Shown here piece by piece: positions 1-7,800 of a stretch of 36,723 bases of DNA (within the stretch, counting starts at the first letter, position 1; the number at the start of each line of letters is the position of its first letter). Source of the stretch: Phycisphaerales bacterium (GTDB lineage Bacteria; Planctomycetota; Phycisphaerae; UBA1845); the NCBI GenBank assembly GCA_020353195.1, contig CP070691.1, forward strand, positions 2,021,040 to 2,057,762. Reading direction: 5' to 3'. Position numbers and translations under genes: made by a program. The notes under the pieces were generated by a model. It saw only the letters and a program-made list of their open reading frames with translations. It was not told the origin of the DNA and did no database searches.

Positions 1-3000
1 CACAGAGGCGGGACGTCGCAAACATCCGGGATGCCGTTGTCATTGCAGTCGCCACCCACGGAGCCCATGATGATGAACGGGGCATCATCCTGCCAGAGGT
101 CATCATCCAACGGTACCCACCCGCTGGCGGGGAGGTACTGCAGGGCATTGCCGCTGCCGGGCAGCCCGAGATAGGTTACGGGCGGAGCCCACGGACCCGA
201 GGTCAAGCTTCCGTCGAAGTTGAAATCGAGCCAGTAGGTCCCTGCGTCAAGCGTGATACCCACCGCGGCCACGTTGGCCATGATCGGACGGTTGGACGCC
301 AGCAGGTCCGTATCCAGCGTACGGTAGATGCCGGACCAGTCGGTCTCGACCATCACGTTGGTGGTCTCGTCGCCCCAGATCACGGAACCGCCGGCATTCG
401 GCGGGCCGTCCCAGATCCGGAGGGTCACCCCGGTGATGGTCGACGTCGTGGTACTGCCCGTCTGGTACGCGAAGAACGTGATGGTGTCGATCTGGGCAGC
501 GCCCTCGAACGTGACGTCATCGGCGATGCGGTTGCCCGCGGAAACCTGGGCACCGTAGCCGTAGATGTTTCCGCCGATCGCAGTCTGCAGCGCGCTGACA
601 TCCGCACCGCCGGCACCGGCGCCGGGGTTCGTGATCAGCGGGCCGTTGTCATAGATGACGTCGCTGTCGGCGGAGTCACCCAGCTGGCACTCGTCGGGGA
701 TGCCGTCACCCTGGCAGTCCAAGCTGGAGCCGAACAGCACCTCGCAGACGTCGGAGACGCCGTTGGGCTGGCAGTCAGGATCGCAGATGTCCGGAGTGCC
801 GTCCCCGTCGCAGTCGGGCAGGCCCTCGCACTCGTCCGGGATGCCGTTCTCGTTGCAGTCGGTCGAGGTCTCGTTGTACAGGTCACAATCGTCGATGACC
901 CCGTTGCCGTTGCAGTCCGAGCCGCCGGTGCCGTCACACAAGGTGTTATCACCGGCAAAGAGCCCGTCGCAGGACATCTCGAAGGTGTCGACGCAGGCGT
1001 CGCCCGTGCAGCAGGCGCCGACCGCCGGACCTTCATCAACCATCACATCGTCAATCGCCATGTCGCCGTAGAAGTAGTCGGAGGTCACGCCTCGGAACCG
1101 GAATCTCAGCGACTCGCTTCCGTAGGCGGACAGGTCGATGACGGCCGGGTACCAGTTGTTGCCCTGGTCACCGGAGAGGCTCCACACGGTGGTCCAGTTG
1201 ACGCACTCGAGGGTGTCGTCAGTGGTCACTTCGACATAGAGGCTCCCCATGCTGCTTCCGTACATGTGATACCAGAAGTACAGCGCCGGGTTCGCCAGAC
1301 CGGTCAGATCGACGCACGGGCCGACCAGGATGGCCGTCGAGTCATAGCATCCGCTGCTGGACTCCACGTACATGTAGTTCCCGCTGCCCGTGGTGTGGTC
1401 GCCGGACGGTCCGGTGCTGGACGAGGGCGTGCCGTTGGCATCGGTCGTCCAGTCGATGTCGTCCGTGTCATCGTTCTCCCACGGGGCCGGTACTTCGCAG
1501 GGCGAACCGCACGACGTGCTGCAGGTGCTCCAACTGTCGAAGTCCTCGACGTAGGGGAAGGTGTCCTCGCAGTTGTCGGTGCACGGCTGCGGGCAGGGAT
1601 TCGGCGTGCACGTCGTGAACGCGCCGAGGAAGTTGCCGCCCGCGGCGGCACAATCGCCCGACGAGAGTTCCTGGCAGGTACCGTCGTCGAAGCAGCAGGC
1701 ACCGGGCACCGGGCCGCCGCTCTCCATGACCGCTATATCATCAATGGCCATGTCGCTCGTGTAGCTGGTTCCAGTCACGCCGCGGAACCTGATCTTGATC
1801 GTCCCGCTGTAGGCGGACAGATCGATCAGCCCCGGGAACCACTGGTTGCCCTGGTCACCGGCGAGGGTCCAGAGCGTCGTCCAGGTGGCGCAGTCGTCGT
1901 CGCTCACCTCGACGTTCAGCTCACCCATGGTCGCCCCGTACATGTGATACCAGAACGTGATTTCCGGAGTCGTCAGCGGTGAAAGATCGAAGCACGGGCT
2001 GTTCAGGATCGCGGTCTTGTTCGGATAGCCTGAACTGCTCGACTCGGTATACGCATAGTAGCCGGACCCCGTGGTGTGGTCGCCCGAAGGACCGGTGCCG
2101 GATGACGGAGTGCCACCGGAATCCCAGGTCCAGTCTATATCGTCGAGCATCGCATTGACCCAGTCACCCAGGCCCGCCTCGAAGTCCTGGACGTGCGGAT
2201 AGGTGGATACCGTCGTGGGGCAGCAATCCCCTTCAGACTGGCAGCTGATGGTCAGGTCACCGGTGCCGGAGTTGCTGCCGTAGCCGCCCACCTGAACCAG
2301 ATACTGGTTGCCGGCCGTCACGACGACGGCCACCGAAGACTGCAGGCCGGTACACGCCGGGCCGCTGTCGTCGTTGTAGGCCAACTCGCTGCCGGGGACC
2401 TGGGCGCAATCGCACCCGTCGTAGACGGCGATCTTCGTGTCGAAGCCGCTGCCGCACAGGTCGAACGTCGCCAGGCCGGAGCACGACGCCGTATAGCAGT
2501 ACCAGATGTCCTGGTTGATGGCGTGCGTGTCAATCCCGTCCGTCGTGGCGGTCGTCGTGTCAAACGGCAGGTCCGTCACGTCGCCGATCGGCGTCGCGTT
2601 CGCACACTGGTCATTCGGCGGAGCCGGCGGCGGGCAGGGGTTCGGCACGCAAGGAACACCCTCGTACCAGTTGCCCGGTCCGAACGCCGCGATGCACTCC
2701 GCTTCCGTTTTGTCGGGATGGCAAGTGCCCGTGGTCGGGTCACAGCAGGCGCCAGTCGGATCGGCGCCACACGCCGGAACCAGGTCGGCACACAGCGTGT
2801 TCGCCGCGAACCGAAGCGGCGGCGCGCAGTTGATGACCTCGACGTTGTCGGTGCAGGTGGCAGTCGCGTCGTCGCAGCACGCACCGAAGACCGGCACGTA
2901 CACGCCGGTCAGGCAGAAAGCCTGGTCGTACAGGCGATCGGTCAACGCGGTGCCGTCCCACTGGTAGCTGTGTCCGTCGAGACCGTTACCGCTGCTGGCC

Positions 3001-4154
3001 CAGAGGAGCCAGCAGGCCGGGTCGCCACCGGTACCCTGGACCGAGACCCAGCCGTCGCTCAACGTGCAGCACGGGAGCAAGTCGGCGGAGTACTCGGCCA
3101 TCTCGTAGGCGCCGGCATAGATCAGGCCCGTGGGCACCGGCGATGCCGAGATGGTGTACGAACACACCTCGGTGCCGGGGACGCCACCCGCGTCGGTGTA
3201 GAACTTGACCTCGAAGGTCGCCGGGTCTTCGGTGCACTCAACCCAGCTGGTCCCCGTGAACATCAGATCGAGACCCCAGAAGTGGATGTCACAGATCTGC
3301 GAGGTGAGACCCGTGAAGTTGTCGTACACCAGGTAATCCTGGGTCGAGCCCGCGTCGCTCGTGGCGAAGCTCCACGATTCAGTCGGCAGGTGCGGATCCT
3401 GGCCGAAAATCGCGTCTGACGGGCACTGTGTCTGCCGTGCGCCTGGTGTGGCCTCGGTGACGTCGATGGCGTACACGCCCGAAGCGGTGCCAAAACCGTC
3501 GACAATGATGTAGTAGGTGTTGCCGGCGGTCATGTTCACGCCCTGCACCGCGGACACGTAGTTCGGGCAGGCATCGTCATTGGACGCGACCACGGTCCCC
3601 GGGCAAGTGTTCTCGTAGACATACAGCTTGGTGTCGTACAGCGACCCCTTGCCGAGCGTGATGTCGACCGTGACGTCGACAGTCGGGGTGTACGAGTACA
3701 CCTGATCCGGCGCGGTCGACCCGGTGAACGGGCAGGCCTCGTCGTAGTCGTTGACGGCGCCCGCGGTGTCTCCCACGTCGCTGAACGGCAGGCTGGTGAT
3801 GGGGGTCGCCGTCGCGCAGGTCTCCCCACCCCCGTGCATAGCGCTGAGGTCCAGCGTATTCCACGTCCGCTGCACGTCCGTCGCCGGGAAGTCGACGCCG
3901 TAGAGCTTGGCGAGCTCCTCGATCGTCATCCCCTCCTGCAGCTGGAGCGCCTCGAGCTTGGCCGCCTCGTCGTCCTCGTCGATCTTGGCGGGCAGCACCG
4001 CCCGTTCCGCGGCCGGTGCTGCCGGGGCGGGCACTGCATTCGCCGTCCTCAACTCGGTTGTCCCCGGTGGCGCCTGGGCCTCCGTGTGGACAACCAGAGC
4101 GCACGTACATATCAGTACGGCACTCAACATACATAGTTTCTTCTTCCAGGCCAT
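1..4154 (-). CDS. Giant secreted MAM/PPC/GACC-repeat protein, C-terminus outside window
   Basis: One uninterrupted frame runs from ATG 4154 off the left edge (1384 codons visible, no stop). A signal peptide (MAWKKKLCMLSAVLIC..., about 28 residues) indicates export. Domains by approximate residue: PPC-like sandwich 110-235; unassigned beta region 253-420; Cys-rich GACC modules 421-461 and 466-508; second PPC-like domain 511-640; MAM-like domain 648-808; GACC module 813-860; second MAM-like domain 861-1041; GACC module 1043-1073; four or five DCN-NG-IPDEC repeats (calcium-binding-like, thrombospondin-3 style) 1076-1155; a further beta domain 1161-1365; then another DCN-NG-IPDVC repeat at the edge. 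The two MAM copies share WYHMYG, GDQGN-W-P and DMAIDD, so they arose by internal duplication. Both MAM blocks are in frame with the start. No catalytic motif is seen. The likely role is an extracellular adhesion or matrix protein (inference). The true C-terminus, perhaps dockerin-like, is not visible. Confidence 0.9.
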   Translation of the reverse strand, partial: MAWKKKLCMLSAVLICTCALVVHTEAQAPPGTTELRTANAVPAPAAPAAERAVLPAKIDEDDEAAKLEALQLQEGMTIEELAKLYGVDFPATDVQRTWNTLDLSAMHGGGETCATATPITSLPFSDVGDTAGAVNDYDEACPFTGSTAPDQVYSYTPTVDVTVDITLGKGSLYDTKLYVYENTCPGTVVASNDDACPNYVSAVQGVNMTAGNTYYIIVDGFGTASGVYAIDVTEATPGARQTQCPSDAIFGQDPHLPTESWSFATSDAGSTQDYLVYDNFTGLTSQICDIHFWGLDLMFTGTSWVECTEDPATFEVKFYTDAGGVPGTEVCSYTISASPVPTGLIYAGAYEMAEYSADLLPCCTLSDGWVSVQGTGGDPACWLLWASSGNGLDGHSYQWDGTALTDRLYDQAFCLTGVYVPVFGACCDDATATCTDNVEVINCAPPLRFAANTLCADLVPACGADPTGACCDPTTGTCHPDKTEAECIAAFGPGNWYEGVPCVPNPCPPPAPPNDQCANATPIGDVTDLPFDTTTATTDGIDTHAINQDIWYCYTASCSGLATFDLCGSGFDTKIAVYDGCDCAQVPGSELAYNDDSGPACTGLQSSVAVVVTAGNQYLVQVGGYGSNSGTGDLTISCQSEGDCCPTTVSTYPHVQDFEAGLGDWVNAMLDDIDWTWDSGGTPSSGTGPSGDHTTGSGYYAYTESSSSGYPNKTAILNSPCFDLSPLTTPEITFWYHMYGATMGELNVEVSDDDCATWTTLWTLAGDQGNQWFPGLIDLSAYSGTIKIRFRGVTGTSYTSDMAIDDIAVMESGGPVPGACCFDDGTCQELSSGDCAAAGGNFLGAFTTCTPNPCPQPCTDNCEDTFPYVEDFDSWSTCSTSCGSPCEVPAPWENDDTDDIDWTTDANGTPSSSTGPSGDHTTGSGNYMYVESSSGCYDSTAILVGPCVDLTGLANPALYFWYHMYGSSMGSLYVEVTTDDTLECVNWTTVWSLSGDQGNNWYPAVIDLSAYGSESLRFRFRGVTSDYFYGDMAIDDVMVDEGPAVGACCTGDACVDTFEMSCDGLFAGDNTLCDGTGGSDCNGNGVIDDCDLYNETSTDCNENGIPDECEGLPDCDGDGTPDICDPDCQPNGVSDVCEVLFGSSLDCQGDGIPDECQLGDSADSDVIYDNGPLITNPGAGAGGADVSALQTAIGGNIYGYGAQVSAGNRIADDVTFEGAAQIDTITFFAYQTGSTTTSTITGVTLRIWDGPPNAGGSVIWGDETTNVMVETDWSGIYRTLDTDLLASNRPIMANVAAVGITLDAGTYWLDFNFDGSLTSGPWAPPVTYLGLPGSGNALQYLPASGWVPLDDDLWQDDAPFIIMGSVGGDCNDNGIPDVCDVPPL

Positions 4155-4161
4155 TACCATG

Positions 4162-4169
4162 CCTCCTTT
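4162..4169 (-). promoter_or_regulatory. Strong Shine-Dalgarno deciding the start of the MAM/PPC protein
   Basis: The transcript reads AAAGGAGG, then 7 nt, then ATG at 4154. The alternative in-frame ATG at 4160 lies only 1 nt from the GGAGG core and is too close, so 4154 is the preferred start. Confidence 0.75.
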
Positions 4170-4860
4170 CGGGCCCTGTAGCCCTGTGTACCATTGAAAA
4201 ACTCGGTTTCATTTACGAGAGATGCGCTCTCTTGGGACATGAAAAAACCGTCGCTGCGGACGGGTTGCACAAAGTTCGTCAAGTTGAAGATAGAAGCAAG
4301 ACCGGCGTTGACCGGACTACTGATCGCAGCGGCCGCTACCGGCGCCACCGGCCGCGGCCAACTCACGTTCATCCCGTATGCGGGACAGGGCACACCCGAT
4401 GCCGATGGGTGACGCCTACCGATCCCCTCTGCTTGCTTTCGCCTCCAGACCGCCATCCGAGACCGTTCCTTGGACACTCTCGCCATCGCGGACAGACACT
4501 AATCCCATCCCGCGGCAGCACCGTGACGTGCACGCGTGCCCGTGTCTCATCTCTCTAATGGCGCTGATCACTCCGGCGGAGGCTTCCCCAATTGCTGCCC
4601 CCTACACCGGCAGGACATGTATGCACCTTACCCTCCCATCAGCCGGCGATACTACATCCTCACCAAGTTCTCAGGATAACCGGTTACCGGCCCTCACGTC
4701 AATGCCACGCTACACAAGATTGACGGTAAAATCAAGATAATAAGTGATTTCACTTATTCCCTGCGGTACCGCGATTGCGTCGCCCGCGGCCGCGAGAATC
4801 CCGCAAAATCGCGCCCGACCGCGGGCCCCTGCGCGGCCATCAAGTCACCAACCGGAACGA
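4170..4860. other. ~690 bp intergenic region between two minus-strand secreted-protein genes
   Basis: No convincing gene is seen on either strand. Short open frames here lack ribosome-binding sites and familiar composition. The segment should carry the leader and promoter of the MAM/PPC gene near its left end and the 3' end of the P-domain gene near its right end. Around 4660-4760 it is clearly more AT-rich than the surroundings and contains a perfect inverted repeat, annotated separately. No tRNA, riboswitch or repeat family was recognised. Confidence 0.5.
4739..4758. promoter_or_regulatory. Perfect 9-bp inverted repeat with 2-nt centre
   Basis: AATAAGTGA, TT, TCACTTATT: the arms are exact reverse complements in an AT-rich patch about 100 bp downstream of the P-domain gene's stop. 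It may be a dimeric-regulator operator, or, read on the minus strand as an 8-bp stem with a 4-nt loop, a weak terminator for that gene. The stem is AT-rich and the T tract after it is poor, so neither reading is secure. Confidence 0.45.
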
Positions 4861-7800
4861 TCACCGGCGTGGGGGGTGCATCGTGCCGCCGATCGGCTTG
4901 ATGTCGATCTGCTCGGCTTGGCCCGGCTCGATTTCCTGCCCCACCGGGCTGTAGTAGATGGCGCGTACGGCCGTTGAGGGACCCCCGATCTCGAGATCGA
5001 GCGTCGTCACACCTATAGGCTGTGGTTGGCCGTCGGCCTCCCAACGGAAGAACGCCCGCCCGTCCACCAGGGGCGACGCGTTCAGGGTGACCATCGTAGT
5101 TGTTGGATAGCTCCGCTCGAAGTTCGCGAAACCGCCCCCGTCCAATTGACGGTCCAGCGGAGTCGCCCAGATCCACGCCTCGGAAGCTGTGGACTCAACC
5201 GCGACCAGCCCGGGCGGAGTGCTTGGCGGGACGAGGCGCACGCAGTCCGTGGCGACGAACCGGCATCCATCGCCCTGCCTGCCGGTGACGGCGAGTTCAA
5301 CGATCAAACCGGGCGGTAGCCCGCCAAGTTCGAGTGCGGCGACCAGATCGTCCACCCTGAAATTCAACGACAGGTCATCGAACCCGTCGCCGTTGAGCTC
5401 GTGGCACGCGCAGTAGGGACCCGCAAACGGCGTGCCCGCGTCCTCGATCGTCGAGCGGGGGCCGAGCGGGCCTTCGTGCACAGCGGCGCTTCCGCCGAGC
5501 CCGTCCGCACGCGACAGCCGGACGCTGGCCGGATCCACCGTTGTCACGTCGAAGTCCGCCGTGCCGAGCAGCGCGATGGGTAGAACTCCGTGGCTTTGAC
5601 AGTTAAACGAGTTGGGGCAGAAGCCGGGCTTGATGTCCATGTTGGTCTGCGTGGGCGGCGAGGCGCTGGCCAACTGCACGAACTCGTCAGCGACGTTGCC
5701 GGAGCAGCCGGTCACGCGCACCATGCCTTCGCCGTCGCACTCGGGATTGTCGAGCTCCACCTGGTAGCGGACGATCGCGTCGCCGGGCGTAAAGGCCGGA
5801 TCGATCGTCAGCACCGTGTTCACGGCGCCGTCCAGCAGCTCGACGCTACAGACGCCCAGGTCGTGCGTCCTGCCGTCTTCTGCCCTGCCGTCGAAGGCCT
5901 GCGGGAACGTGGGCGATTCGATCAGCAGCGACCAGCTGTCCAAGGTGCCCGTATCGTCGATCTTGTCGTCGGTGACGCTAAGCGTGTAGGTCCCGCTGGC
6001 CGGAACACCGTCCAGGACGTACAGTGCCGGACCATCTTCGGGCTGGAAGGCGCCCGTGAACGGCGCGGCGGAAGACGTATCCGGCATGGGCCCCGCCGCC
6101 TCGTCGTCCAACGTGGTGTCAATGAAGTCGTTGCCCAGGCTCCCGATGTCGGTGAACGCGGTGACGGCCGCCGGGCTGATCAGCATCAAATCAATGTCAT
6201 CATCAAATGCGTGGGTGATGTTGACGGTGACGTCGACATCGCTGACCTGGTCGGTTTCGGTCACCGGGATATTCGAGGTGATGCCGGCGGCGTCGCCGTC
6301 CGGAATGGGAACGGACAGGTCGCCGCTGAAATAACGGATCCGGTTGCCGACCGACCCCGTGCAGATCGGCGGCAGCGCGTCGATCTCGACGCGCACATGC
6401 GACCGCCACCCGCACGTGTCGGTCACCCGCACGTAGCCCCGACCGTTGGCCGCCGGATCGATCAGACCGACGACGAAGCCGACGCCGGCGGCGCCGTCCG
6501 GCGGATCGGGTGAGACGGACACGAACTGGAGATTATGGGAGAACGGCGCCAACTCCACGCTGACGATGCCCGTATCGCCGCTCCGGTCATCCGTGGCGAG
6601 ACCGACGAACTGCGCGGCGGCAACATCCAGGTTCCCGTCGACCGTCGGCAGGCTGACGTCGGCATCTGCGGAGGTCAGGTCAACGGGTACCGACACAACG
6701 TTGCCGCTGCAGTCGGTGATCTCGAGTATCCCCCAGCCGGACATCGATGCGTCGATCAGCTCCACGCGATAATCAACGATCTCGTCGCCCGGCGTCAGGT
6801 CGGTCACCACCGTCACATTCGCTGCGCCGTCGGTCAGGCCGATCGAGCAGATGCCCGCGCCCGGAGCCGGGTCCATGGCTGTCCCGACATAGCGATCGGG
6901 GCCGCACGGCGACTGAATAGTCATGGCCCAGCGGCGAAAGACGCTAGTATTGCTGCCGAACGCGCGGAAGTCGCCGACCATCAGGTCCCAGTCGCCCGCC
7001 GAGTCCAGCCCCGCCAGGGTGAACAGCATGTTGTCGCGGTTGTCGCCGGTGACACCGTCGCCGATAAACTCGGCGCGGCCGCCGGGTTGGTGCAAGCCCA
7101 CAAACTCGATCGAGCCGAGGGCGGGTTCCATGTGGGCGTCATCCGCCTGCGGCGCGTCGTCGTCCAGGGTGATCTCGATATTGTCCTTGGTCAGGCCCGC
7201 GTCCGCCCGCTGTTCCATGCCCACGCGGTTGACCAGCGAGGCGACCTCGCCGTTGTGAGAAAGCGTGGAGGCCAGCCGCCCCACGTTCTCGGTGTCGATC
7301 GTCAGATCCACCTCCACTTGGCCGACCAGGATGGAATCCGGCACGGCGATCGACGAGACCACGCCGGACGGGTCCGACTGCGGAACCTCGCTCTGCACCT
7401 CCTTGTGGAAGGTCAGGTCGGTGGTGACCCAGCCGGAGTTCGCCGGCGCCGTGTTGTCCGGCAGTCCGCTCAGACTGATCGCGCTGTGGCAGGTGTTTTC
7501 CGAGGTGTCGGTTACGGTAACGGTCCCCGATCCGTCAGCGGCGGTATCGATCAGGGTCACGGTGTGCACGACCTCCTGATCACCGGGAGTGAAGTCGGCC
7601 GGCAGGTTCAGCTGCGTATTGACCCCCTCGCTCAGCACGATCGACTGGATGCCGCCGCCCGGGCCCAAATCCGTAGCGGTTCCTACGAAGCTCTCCGGAC
7701 CACCGAAGCTGGCGGCGACGTCGAGCCGCCAGCGGGCCAAGCGGGCGCCGCCGTTGGCGTAAGGCGAATCGTCGCGCACGTTCAGCTTCCAGACGCCCTG

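Noticed and set aside
2193..3419. Plus-strand 408-codon frame opposite the MAM/PPC protein
   Set aside because: The minus-strand frame is continuous, in frame with signal peptide and both MAM domains; this one is an Arg-rich shadow.
4154..4486. 110-codon minus-strand frame ending in TAATG overlap with the MAM/PPC start
   Set aside because: The overlap is attractive for coupling, but the translation has no signal, domain or good start site, and the strong Shine-Dalgarno of the downstream gene needs no coupling.
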